Source of the DNA: Lachnospiraceae bacterium
GTDB taxonomy: Bacteria > Bacillota > Clostridia > Lachnospirales > Lachnospiraceae
Assembly: GCA_900770225.1 (NCBI GenBank)
Contig: CAAGJU010000359.1
Location: 1-12,777, forward strand
DNA: 12,777 bases
Reading direction: 5' to 3'
In this document: one piece after another, positions 6,265 to 12,777 of the stretch
Position numbering within the stretch: the first letter of the stretch is position 1
How the letters are laid out: the number at the start of each line of letters is the position of its first letter
The notes under the pieces: generated by a model
Seen by the model: only the letters and a program-made list of their open reading frames with translations
Told to the model about the DNA's origin: nothing
The model's database searches: none
Made by a program: the position numbers and the translations under genes

Positions 6265-7467
6265 TTAACTTCCAACATTCCCCTCGCGCAGCATCCCGCG
6301 GTCAATCGTGATGACACACCGCCATGCGGGATCCACGTCGTGGAGCCGGTTCATGATCTGATGCGCCACTTCATTTTCCTTATCCGCCGAATAGGCATAC
6401 GGCACAGCGAGATCAAATGTGATGTTCGTTTCTTTCTTCTCCCGCCGCACGTGGAGATCATGGAAGCTGAGTTCCGGATCGATCTCTGCAAGGATCCGGC
6501 TGACATTTTCGCGGATGTCCTTCACCAGCTGGCTGTGGATATCCACGGGATCGATGTGAACGACAAGCTCCACATGGAGAGAGCTCTGCACCATTTTTTC
6601 CGCTTTATCAGCGATCGCATGCGCCTCATCCAGCGTCATGCGCCGGGAAACCTCTGCGTGGATGGTCGCCATATAGCGGCCCGGACCGTAATTGTGAATG
6701 ACCAGATCATGAACGCTGATCACACCGGGCACACCGGCAACCATATCGCTGATCTTATCGCGCAGCCCCTGATCCGCAGGCACGCCGATCAGAAGGTTCA
6801 GCGTATCGCGGCCGATGCCGAGACCCGCACCGATGACGACGACGGAGACGATCAGGCCGCTGATGCCGTCTACATTGATGCCGGCCGCTTCATAGATGAT
6901 GATGGACACGATCGTGACAGCCGTCGTCAGCACATCAAAGATAGCATCCGCCGCCGTCGCCGTCATCAGGCTGTTACCCGTGCGCTGGCCGACATTCCGG
7001 TTAAAGAAGTACATCCACAGCTTCACCAGGACAGACAGCAGCAGAAAAACAAACGCAACAGCGCGGAATGTCAGCGGCTGGGGGTGAAGCACTCTTTCCG
7101 CCGATGTTCTGAAAAATTCGATACCGACGCTGAGGATCACGGCAGCCACGACAAACGAAGCCGCATATTCGATCCTGCCGTGTCCGAACGGATGCTCCTG
7201 ATCTGCCGGACGGGCTGCCATGCGCACGCCGATCAGGCTGACGACCGAGGAGAAAGAATCCGAGAGGTTATTGAAGGCATCTGCCGTAACCGCCGTGGAA
7301 GCCATCAGCAGGCCGACGACAAACTTCACGGCGAAAAGCAGCAGATTGCACAGAATATCCGTCACACCGGCCAGCGTGCCATAGGCCGTCCGGACGCCGG
7401 GATCCTCCGTATTCTGATAATTTTTTACAAAACGGCGAATCAGCCCGTCTCCGATCTTCACGTCCAT
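6265..7467 (-). CDS. Cation diffusion facilitator with doubled cytoplasmic domain
   Basis: A proton-coupled divalent metal exporter of the CDF family, about 400 residues against ~300 for YiiP. Numbered from the ATG, hydrophobic segments lie near 38-60, 73-85, 105-119, 135-155, 171-191 and 199-219. The membrane metal site reads N66-x3-D70 in helix 2 (FNNLSD) and D174-x3-D178 in helix 5 (DAIFD), the oxygen-rich type seen in Mn2+ exporters such as MntE rather than the His/Asp zinc type. HPFGHGR (92-98) is the usual inter-helix motif. Two successive ferredoxin-like cytoplasmic domains follow (about 233-308 and 313-395), both with an HDL strand and a late I-D. Three starts compete: GTG 7470, ATG 7467 (overlapping the leader ORF stop as TGATG) and GTG 7461, which has AAGAGG at the best spacing. 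Mn2+ as substrate is inference. Confidence 0.88.
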   Translation of the reverse strand: MDVKIGDGLIRRFVKNYQNTEDPGVRTAYGTLAGVTDILCNLLLFAVKFVVGLLMASTAVTADAFNNLSDSFSSVVSLIGVRMAARPADQEHPFGHGRIEYAASFVVAAVILSVGIEFFRTSAERVLHPQPLTFRAVAFVFLLLSVLVKLWMYFFNRNVGQRTGNSLMTATAADAIFDVLTTAVTIVSIIIYEAAGINVDGISGLIVSVVVIGAGLGIGRDTLNLLIGVPADQGLRDKISDMVAGVPGVISVHDLVIHNYGPGRYMATIHAEVSRRMTLDEAHAIADKAEKMVQSSLHVELVVHIDPVDIHSQLVKDIRENVSRILAEIDPELSFHDLHVRREKKETNITFDLAVPYAYSADKENEVAHQIMNRLHDVDPAWRCVITIDRGMLREGNVGS

Positions 7468-7514
7468 CACCTCTTGCTGTCATGCACGGCACACAGGGTG
7501 CATCTGCTTTTCAT
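7467..7514 (-). CDS. Candidate 15-residue leader peptide upstream of the metal exporter
   Basis: The short frame encodes M-K-S-R-C-T-L-C-A-V-H-D-S-K-R. It has a good Shine-Dalgarno site (AGGTGA, with AGG 7 nt before the ATG), and its TGA overlaps the exporter ATG as TGATG, the classic arrangement for translational coupling. Its last codons also supply the AAGAGG that could serve the exporter. The peptide carries a CxxC and a His. Frames this short arise by chance; the start signal and the overlap are what make it worth listing. Confidence 0.35.
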   Translation of the reverse strand: MKSRCTLCAVHDSKR

Positions 7515-7526
7515 TATTTCACCTGC

Positions 7527-7654
7527 TGCAGCTCTGTGTGCTTCGGACAGCTGATTGCCTGATGCAGCTTACTTCCGGGACATCTGATTCCCTTCTGCAG
7601 CTTACTTCCGGGACATCTGATTCCCTTCTGCAGCTTACTTCCGGGACATCTGAT
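7527..7654. repeat. 33-bp tandem repeat across the pncB stop codon
   Basis: Two identical 33-bp units (7563-7595, 7596-7628) are followed by the first 26 bp of a third (7629-7654), which contains the real end of pncB including its TAA. Each extra unit repeats the codons for Q-M-S-R-K and the stop. A diverged, slightly longer copy seems to precede them at 7527-7562. Most of the 167 bp between pncB and the exporter gene is this repeat, and no terminator is visible in it. Confidence 0.85.
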
Positions 7655-9092
7655 GCAGCAGCGTCTGTTTCATCTGATACAGCTTGTCAGAGAGATCCAC
7701 ATATACATTCTGAGGATTGGTGAGACGGCAGGTCTCATCCCAGAGTGTCTCTTTTTCCTTTGTGCAGATATCACGGATCTCCATCGTGGACGGGGATGTG
7801 TATACACACTGACCGTTCTTGAAGACAGGAACAAGCATCTCTCTGACCGTGTACGTGCCGCCCTTCAGTGTCGTCTTTTTCCACGTAGCCTGCGGATCAA
7901 AGATCGTGAGATCCTCTTCCGGATTGAACTTCTCATCTGCGAGACAGATCAGATCCGCACGGATCTTGCCGGTCTTCTTATCGTAGAAGCGGTAAACCGT
8001 CTTGTTGCCCGGATTCGTGATCTTTTCAGGATTCTCCGAGAGCTTGATCTTCGGTGTAAACTCCGCGTCGCCTTTATTTTTGATCGCTGCGAGCTTGTAA
8101 ACACCGCCGAACGCCGACCATCCGTTGGAAGTGATCAGATTGGTGCCGACGCCCCAGGAGTTGATCTTCGCGCCCTGCTGCTTCAGCGAATTGATCAGGT
8201 ACTCATCCAGATCGCTGGAGGCCGAAATAATGGCGTCTCCGAAGCCGGCCGCGTCGAGCATCTCATAGGCCTTCTTGGAGAGGTAAGCAAGGTCACCGGA
8301 ATCGATCCGGATCCCGTAGCCCTTCATCGGAAGTCCCGCAGCCTTCATCTCTTTGAATACCGTGATGGCGTTCGGAACACCGGAACGGAGCACATCGTAG
8401 GTATCCACAAGAAGGATGCAGGCATTCGGGTACATTTTTGCATAGGTGCGGAAAGCGGTGAGCTCATCCGGGAAACTCATGATCCAGCTGTGCGCATGCG
8501 TACCCTTGACCGGGACGTTGAACAGTTCGCCGGTAAGCACGTTGGAAGTGCCGACGCATCCGCCGATCACGGCAGCGCGCGCGCCCCATGTGCCGGCGTC
8601 AGGTCCCTGCGCACGGCGGAGTCCGAATTCCATGATGCCGTCTCCCTTTGCCGCATAGCATACGCGGGAGGCCTTTGTGGCGATCAGGCTCTGATGGTTG
8701 ATCACATTGAGGATCGTCGGCTCCATGAGCTGCGCCTCCATGATCGGAGCAACAACCTTGACGAGCGGCTCGCGCGGGAATACCACGGATCCTTCTGGAA
8801 TCGCGTAGATATCGCCGGTGAAGTGGAAGCCGCGGAGATAATCGAGAAAATCCTCGTCAAACAGGTTAAGGCTGCGCAGATAATCGATATCCTCGGCAGA
8901 GAAGTGCAGATCCCGGATATAACCGATCACCTGTTCCAGTCCACAGCAGATGGCATATCCGCTGTCATAGGGATTTGTACGGTAAAAAGCATCGAATACA
9001 ACGACCTGATCGGTGGGATTCTTGAAATAGCCCTGCATCATCGTCAGTTCATAGAGATCCGTCATCATCGTCAGGTTTCTTTCCTGAAGCAT
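7635..9092 (-). CDS. pncB: Nicotinate phosphoribosyltransferase
   Basis: Makes nicotinate mononucleotide from nicotinate and PRPP with ATP hydrolysis: the entry step of the Preiss-Handler NAD salvage route, in the cytoplasm. From the ATG at 9092 it has 485 residues, the usual size. That start is chosen because GGAGG lies 8 nt upstream; a GTG-initiated extension to 9107 would run through this ribosome site. Family marks are MTDLYELTMMQGYF (10-23), GLRRAQGPDAG (157-167, substrate binding) and VKGTHAHSW (195-203), in which His201 corresponds to the phosphorylated catalytic His of the family. It has its own promoter and a hairpin in its leader. The 3' end is tandemly duplicated, so the transcript may run on into the metal exporter gene. 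No NAD synthesis partner is in the window. Confidence 0.95.
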   Translation of the reverse strand: MLQERNLTMMTDLYELTMMQGYFKNPTDQVVVFDAFYRTNPYDSGYAICCGLEQVIGYIRDLHFSAEDIDYLRSLNLFDEDFLDYLRGFHFTGDIYAIPEGSVVFPREPLVKVVAPIMEAQLMEPTILNVINHQSLIATKASRVCYAAKGDGIMEFGLRRAQGPDAGTWGARAAVIGGCVGTSNVLTGELFNVPVKGTHAHSWIMSFPDELTAFRTYAKMYPNACILLVDTYDVLRSGVPNAITVFKEMKAAGLPMKGYGIRIDSGDLAYLSKKAYEMLDAAGFGDAIISASSDLDEYLINSLKQQGAKINSWGVGTNLITSNGWSAFGGVYKLAAIKNKGDAEFTPKIKLSENPEKITNPGNKTVYRFYDKKTGKIRADLICLADEKFNPEEDLTIFDPQATWKKTTLKGGTYTVREMLVPVFKNGQCVYTSPSTMEIRDICTKEKETLWDETCRLTNPQNVYVDLSDKLYQMKQTLLHQMSRK

Positions 9093-9116
9093 TTCAGTTT
9101 CCTCCACATACAGAAA

Positions 9117-9142
9117 GCGGCCGGACAGATCGTCCGGACCGC
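9117..9142 (-). promoter_or_regulatory. Stable hairpin in the pncB leader
   Basis: On the minus strand GCGGTCCGGAC (9142-9132) pairs with GTCCGGCCGC (9126-9117) around GATCT, a 10-bp GC stem with one bulged T, followed by TTTCTG. It lies between the promoter and the ribosome site (GGAGG at 9105-9101). It could be an inefficient terminator for read-through from nhaC, an attenuator or a leader stabiliser; sequence alone does not decide. Confidence 0.55.
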
Positions 9143-9161
9143 TGAATTTAAAATTACAGTG

Positions 9162-9190
9162 AGTATAGCACTGTACGGCGAAAATTACAA
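9162..9190 (-). promoter_or_regulatory. Promoter of pncB
   Basis: On the minus strand there is a -35 TTGTAA (9190-9185), a 17-bp spacer ending TGC (extended -10) and a -10 TATACT (9167-9162). It begins 9 bp after the nhaC stop codon and would give a leader of roughly 60 nt. Confidence 0.75.
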
Positions 9191-9199
9191 CGCACCCAA

Positions 9200-10822
9200 T
9201 TATTTGGCTGCGCGGATGGCCGGATCCTCACGTCCGCGGATGATCAGGATCACGGCAAAAAGGATCGCAAATCCACACGGCAGCGAGATCACCCAGGACT
9301 TGACAAAGCCGGCGATGACATAGGTCACGCAGGAAACTGCCGCACAGGTCATCGCATAAGGCAGCTGTGTCGTCACGTGATTCAGGTGATTGCATCGTGC
9401 GCCGGCAGAGGACATGATCGTTGTATCCGAAATCGGTGAGCAGTGGTCACCGCATACCGCGCCTGCCATGCAGGCAGACATGGAGATGATCATCATCGGG
9501 TCAGATGCCGGGAATACATTGATAACGATCGGGATCAGGATACCGAAGGTTCCCCAGGATGTACCTGTTGAGAAGGACAGGAACACGGCAATCAGGAAAA
9601 TAATGGCCGGCAGCCAGTTCATGAATCCCTCGGCGGAGCTCTTCACGACAGCAGCCACATATTCCTTCGCGCCGAGGCTGTCTGTCATAGCCTTCAGCGA
9701 CCATGCAAACGTAAGGATCAGGATCGGTGCGACCATGGACTTGAAGCCTTCCGGTACACAGTCCATGCACTCCTTGAAGGTCAGCACCCGGCGAACCAGA
9801 TACATGATCAGCGTGATCACCAGTGCCACGGCAGAACCGTATACAAGGCCACGGGATGCATCACAGTTGGCGAACGCATCAACAAAGTCCGTCCCGCTGA
9901 AAAAGCCGCCGGTATAGATCATACCGATCACACAGCAGATGACAAGAACCACGACCGGAATGATCAGATCCACAACCTTGCCGCGGCTGCTGATCTTATC
10001 GTCTCCCGCATTGGCATACGGGCGGTCCGGCGTCGTATAAATATCGTTGTTTACCACGGCATTTTTCTCATGCAGAGCCATGGGACCGTAGTCCGTCTTG
10101 GAGACGGTCAGCATGATCATCATGGCAATGGTGAGCAGCGCATAGAAATTATAGGGAATCGTGCGGATAAAAAGCTGAATGCCGTTGGTTCCTTCCGGTG
10201 CATAGCCCGATACGGCTGCCGCCCAGGAGGATACCGGTGCGATAATGCACACCGGCGCCGCGGTGGCGTCGATCAGATAGGCCAGCTTCGCACGGGACAC
10301 ATGGTGCTTGTCCGTGACAGGACGCATCACAGATCCGACGGTCAGACAGTTGAAATAGTCATCGATGAAGATCAGAATACCGAGCACGATCGTCGCAAGC
10401 TGTGCGCCGACCCTCGTCTTGATATGCTTACCGGCCCACTCTCCGAAAGCTGCGGACCCGCCGGCCTTATTCATCAGGCTGACGAGAACACCCAGGATCA
10501 CAAGGAAGATCAGGATGCCGACGTTATAGGAATCGGACAGCTGGGCAATGATGCCGTCATCGAATACGTGGAGCATCGTGCCCTCAAAGTTGAATCCCGA
10601 ATACAGCAGCGCACCGGCAAGAATGCCGATAAACAGCGAGCTGTACACCTCCTTGGTGACAAGTGCGAGCACGATGGCAATGATCGGCGGCACCAGTGCC
10701 CAGAATGTCTGCTGCACGGAATCTGCCGTCGTGACACATGCCGCTGCCACCATCACAGCGATGACCGCCGCAATGACGATAATGTTAACTATCCTCCTCC
10801 GCTTTGAATGCTTCTCTTCCAT
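9200..10822 (-). CDS. nhaC: Na+/H+ antiporter, NhaC family
   Basis: An integral membrane antiporter of 540 residues, within the range for NhaC-type proteins, with more than ten hydrophobic segments and a short basic cytoplasmic N-terminus (EEKHSKRRR). Family marks include IFIDDYFNCLTVGSVMRPVTD (151-171, with the acidic pair D154-D155), the following DATAAPVCIIAPVSSW (185-200), a SFSTGTSWGTFGILIPI segment and GDHCSPISDTTIMSSAGA near the C-terminus, all typical of the NhaC superfamily. The ATG at 10822 is preceded by a GGGAG at a rather long 11 nt. It lies 101 bp downstream of glcK with its own AT-rich promoter region, and pncB follows with a separate promoter. Its likely role is Na+ and pH homeostasis. 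Some relatives exchange other solutes (for example malate/lactate in MleN), so the exact substrate is uncertain. Confidence 0.9.
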   Translation of the reverse strand: MEEKHSKRRRIVNIIVIAAVIAVMVAAACVTTADSVQQTFWALVPPIIAIVLALVTKEVYSSLFIGILAGALLYSGFNFEGTMLHVFDDGIIAQLSDSYNVGILIFLVILGVLVSLMNKAGGSAAFGEWAGKHIKTRVGAQLATIVLGILIFIDDYFNCLTVGSVMRPVTDKHHVSRAKLAYLIDATAAPVCIIAPVSSWAAAVSGYAPEGTNGIQLFIRTIPYNFYALLTIAMMIMLTVSKTDYGPMALHEKNAVVNNDIYTTPDRPYANAGDDKISSRGKVVDLIIPVVVLVICCVIGMIYTGGFFSGTDFVDAFANCDASRGLVYGSAVALVITLIMYLVRRVLTFKECMDCVPEGFKSMVAPILILTFAWSLKAMTDSLGAKEYVAAVVKSSAEGFMNWLPAIIFLIAVFLSFSTGTSWGTFGILIPIVINVFPASDPMMIISMSACMAGAVCGDHCSPISDTTIMSSAGARCNHLNHVTTQLPYAMTCAAVSCVTYVIAGFVKSWVISLPCGFAILFAVILIIRGREDPAIRAAK

Positions 10823-10853
10823 CCGTTAATGATCTCCCTTCCTCATAGTTTCT

Positions 10854-10888
10854 TTTATATATTAAATCAATATTAAATCACAAGTGAT
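10854..10888 (-). promoter_or_regulatory. Promoter region of nhaC with palindrome and phased direct repeats
   Basis: On the minus strand TTGTGA (10883-10878) and TATAAA (10859-10854), 18 bp apart, make a plausible promoter. The -35 overlaps the dyad ATCAC-TT-GTGAT (10888-10877). The AT-rich spacer holds TGATTTAATAT twice with an 11-bp period (plus-strand ATTAAATCA at 10861-10869 and 10872-10880). Such a dyad on the -35 could be a regulator site; none is identified. Confidence 0.5.
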
Positions 10889-10923
10889 GCCATTTATTGT
10901 ATAAGTCTACGCGACGCTTCTGG

Positions 10924-11865
10924 TTACAGAAGCATCCGCACGCATCCGTAGATGCCCGCGTCATTTCCGAGCTCTGCCAGAACGATCTTGGTCTCCGTTG
11001 ATGTATGGAATACGTACTGGCGGTAATACTTTCTGATCAGGTCGATCAGAATATCGCCGGCCTTTGACACGCCGCCGCCGATAACAAAAGCCTCCGGATC
11101 AACGACGTCCGCCACATTACCGAGTCCGCGGCCCAGGTAATCACCGACCTGTTCCGCAATGGCTGTTGCAGCTTTGTCGCCCTTTTTATAGGCATCAAAT
11201 ACATCCTTCGCCGAAGGATTCTCGCGTTTCCGGAGCACACTCTCTTCCTCCGGATGTTTTGCCAGATATTCACGTGCCAGTCTGGCGATACCTGTTGCAG
11301 AGGCATACTGCTCAAGACAGCCCTTTCTGCCGCAGTTGCAGGCGATGGTCTCATTCGGATTGACACACATATGGCCGATCTCGCCGCCGGCGCCGAAGCA
11401 TCCGGGGACAATCTTCTCATTGATGATAATACCGCCGCCAACGCCGGTTCCCAGTGTTACCATCACAATGCTCTTATGACCTTTGCCTGCGCCCTTCCAC
11501 ATCTCACCGAGGGCAGCTACATTGGCATCGTTGCCGACCCTTACATGAATACCGCCGAGTTCTTCCTGAAGCTCTGCGCCGACGTCCTTTACGCCCCATC
11601 CCACGTTCACGCATCGGTTCACAACGCTCTCATGAAGCACAGCACCGGGCACATCGATACCGACGCCGGCCACTTCTTTTTTATCGATATTCTTTTCATC
11701 CAGTTTTTTCAGGATGGTATCCGCGATATCCGGGAGAATATTCTCGCCGCCGTTCCTTTTGTCGGTCGGGATCTCCCACTTATCCAGCAGCTCGCCCGTC
11801 ACGTTGAACAGGCCAAGCTTGACCGTTGTTCCACCCATGTCCACCCCAATGGCATACGTTTTCAT
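10924..11865 (-). CDS. glcK: ROK-family glucokinase
   Basis: A cytoplasmic ATP-dependent sugar kinase, most likely phosphorylating glucose to glucose-6-phosphate. From the ATG at 11865 it has 313 residues, typical for GlcK. AAGGAG lies 7 nt before that ATG; a longer frame reaching 12033 only runs inside the thiN gene. Visible features are the phosphate loop GVDMGGTTVKLGL (7-19), catalytic D113 in VGNDANVA, a glycine-rich TLGTGVGGG (137-145), and the ROK zinc site made of H165 (GEIGHM) and C176, C178, C183 in CNCGRKGCLE. All key residues are present. It starts 52 bp after thiN with no terminator between them, so the two are probably co-transcribed. No terminator is evident before nhaC. Glucose rather than N-acetylglucosamine or mannose is inferred from overall resemblance to Firmicutes GlcK. 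Confidence 0.93.
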   Translation of the reverse strand: MKTYAIGVDMGGTTVKLGLFNVTGELLDKWEIPTDKRNGGENILPDIADTILKKLDEKNIDKKEVAGVGIDVPGAVLHESVVNRCVNVGWGVKDVGAELQEELGGIHVRVGNDANVAALGEMWKGAGKGHKSIVMVTLGTGVGGGIIINEKIVPGCFGAGGEIGHMCVNPNETIACNCGRKGCLEQYASATGIARLAREYLAKHPEEESVLRKRENPSAKDVFDAYKKGDKAATAIAEQVGDYLGRGLGNVADVVDPEAFVIGGGVSKAGDILIDLIRKYYRQYVFHTSTETKIVLAELGNDAGIYGCVRMLL

Positions 11866-11917
11866 TTTTCTTCTCCTTCTGTTGTTTTTTGTACATATCG
11901 CCCGCATCTGCTGCCTG

Positions 11918-12589
11918 TCAGTCCTTCGTCTCCATGACCAGCAGCGCGCCGCTCTTCCATCGAATTGTGCAGACATCCGCCGTGATCTCGTTGCTGACGG
12001 TGAGACCGCCATCCCCCTGCACCAGCGTCGCATCCTTAAGGGGATATTTCGTTCCTTCCAGCGTCACGCCGGTCACCTCGCCCCTGACAGGGAACAGCGA
12101 CAGCCAGTTGCCGTACTGCTCTTTCTTCAGGAGTTTCATCTCGGATCCGATTGGCATCGTGATCCTGTTATGCACATCCATGATGACACCGGTGATGCCT
12201 TTCTCCCTCAGCCGGTACAGGTCAAAAATATTGCTCAGCGTATGATCCGCTCTCGTCCCCGTCACACCGAAAAACCAGATCTCGTCAGCGCCGGACTGCA
12301 TGGCGCTGTTGATGGCGATTGCCGTATCCGTCGTGTCCTTGACGGGATTGAAGCGTTCGATCGGTACGCCCTCTTCCCTGTAATGTGCAAGCAATGCCGC
12401 AGCGTCGTCTCCGTCCGCCTCGGCAAGACTGTCGAAATCACCGACGATTCTGTCCGGTTTTATTCCGTAGCGGTCGCAGAACAGAATACCGCGATCCGCC
12501 GCAATCACATAGTCCGGATGTCCCTCTCTTATGATTGGAAGCACGACCTCCGGATCGATCGTTCCTCCGCTGAAAACTGCTGCTCTCAT
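11918..12589 (-). CDS. thiN: Thiamine pyrophosphokinase
   Basis: Transfers pyrophosphate from ATP to thiamine, giving thiamine diphosphate, in the cytoplasm. The 223-residue length fits the ThiN/TPK family. Family motifs are DRIVGDFDS (46-54), KDTTDTA (84-90) and the GTRADHTLSN segment (111-120), in order and intact; the C-terminal half (about 140-223) is the beta-rich thiamine-binding domain. The ATG at 12589 has only a weak purine-rich upstream stretch (AAGTGAAGAA), so expression may be modest. It is the first gene of a probable operon with glcK. In many Firmicutes this gene follows rpe and rsgA; here repetitive DNA lies upstream instead. No TPP riboswitch was recognised in the short leader. 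Confidence 0.92.
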   Translation of the reverse strand: MRAAVFSGGTIDPEVVLPIIREGHPDYVIAADRGILFCDRYGIKPDRIVGDFDSLAEADGDDAAALLAHYREEGVPIERFNPVKDTTDTAIAINSAMQSGADEIWFFGVTGTRADHTLSNIFDLYRLREKGITGVIMDVHNRITMPIGSEMKLLKKEQYGNWLSLFPVRGEVTGVTLEGTKYPLKDATLVQGDGGLTVSNEITADVCTIRWKSGALLVMETKD

Positions 12590-12612
12590 TTCTTCACTTC
12601 TGCCTGTCTGTA

Positions 12613-12640
12613 TTTATTCTCTGTGCATATGGTCTGTCAG
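12613..12640 (-). promoter_or_regulatory. Possible promoter of thiN-glcK
   Basis: On the minus strand CTGACA (12640-12635), a 16-bp spacer and AATAAA (12618-12613) give a moderate match to sigma-A elements, 23 bp before the thiN start. It is the best candidate in the gap but the -10 is weak. Confidence 0.35.
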
Positions 12641-12660
12641 CACTTATTTTAATGATGTAG

Positions 12661-12777
12661 GTGTCATAAGTATGATAACCGGATCGCTACGCGCTACGCG
12701 CTCTCGCGATCCTCCCTCAGCTCGGGCCCTCGTGTGGCTTCGCCCCACTACGCCCTCGCTGAGGGGCGTGTCAATAA
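12661..12777. repeat. Second copy of the edge repeat, split by an 88-bp double-hairpin cassette
   Basis: GTGTCATAAG at 12661 continues into the same 17-mer found at 1-17 (here 12663-12679), and the window ends with GTGTCAATAA (12768-12777), found at 19-28. At the left edge these two blocks are 1 bp apart; here 88 bp (12680-12767) separate them. That insert is GC-rich and almost entirely two hairpins: GGATCGC/GCGATCC (12681-12687, 12706-12712) and CCCTCAGC/GCTGAGGG (12714-12721, 12758-12765), the second with a further nested GTGG/CCAC stem. The copy is cut by the window end. Confidence 0.75.

Noticed and set aside
6340..7554. A 404-residue open frame on the plus strand
   Set aside because: It lies opposite the CDF exporter gene; the His/Asp/Arg-rich composition is typical of an antisense frame and no motif is recognisable.
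7653..9323. A 556-residue open frame on the plus strand
   Set aside because: It lies opposite pncB and the nhaC end, which have full family motifs; its sequence is rich in Arg, Ile and His with no domain features. It is an antisense shadow of codon bias.
11866..12033. A 56-residue N-terminal extension of glucokinase
   Set aside because: It runs through the thiN coding region in another frame and is full of Arg; the ATG at 11865 has a strong Shine-Dalgarno site and fits the family start.
12590..12660. TPP riboswitch upstream of thiN
   Set aside because: The leader is too short and lacks the conserved TPP-aptamer segments (such as CTGAGA).

Overview
The window looks like a chromosomal stretch of an anaerobic Firmicute, most likely class Clostridia and possibly Lachnospiraceae-like. 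The grounds are Firmicutes-type Shine-Dalgarno sites and sigma-A promoters, tRNAs without an encoded CCA end, a moderately high GC content, and a gene set (ROK glucokinase, ThiN, NhaC, PncB, and an acyltransferase next to a zinc-ribbon membrane protein) familiar from that class. This assignment is inference. Every gene I accept lies on the minus strand, so transcription runs from high to low coordinates.

In order of transcription the layout is as follows. Thiamine pyrophosphokinase (thiN) and ROK glucokinase (glcK) form a probable two-gene operon. An NhaC-type Na+/H+ antiporter and nicotinate phosphoribosyltransferase (pncB) follow, each with its own promoter. A 15-codon leader ORF overlaps the start of a cation diffusion facilitator with a doubled cytoplasmic domain. 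A four-gene tRNA operon (Glu-TTC, Thr-TGT, a CAT tRNA that is probably Ile2, Asp-GTC) has a clear promoter and terminator. Next comes a three-gene group: a condensation-fold acyltransferase, a zinc-ribbon six-helix membrane protein and a pectinacetylesterase-like hydrolase without a signal peptide. Last are a small two-helix membrane protein with a very acidic tail and the tyrosine recombinase xerD with its own promoter and terminator.

Most of the window is ordinary housekeeping. The unusual part is the intergenic DNA. Both window edges carry the same palindromic repeat motifs; at the left edge the two motifs are 1 bp apart, at the right edge an 88-bp GC-rich double hairpin separates them. 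A separate ~307-bp multi-branched inverted-repeat element fills the gap after the esterase gene. Two genes (pncB and the zinc-ribbon gene) have short tandem duplications across their own stop codons, and a 19-bp minisatellite lies between the acyltransferase gene and the tRNA terminator.

The two points most worth following are the nested repeat elements and the acyltransferase / zinc-ribbon protein / intracellular esterase group, which may add and remove an acyl group on a shared, unknown substrate. I found no CRISPR array, transposase, phage gene or defence system.
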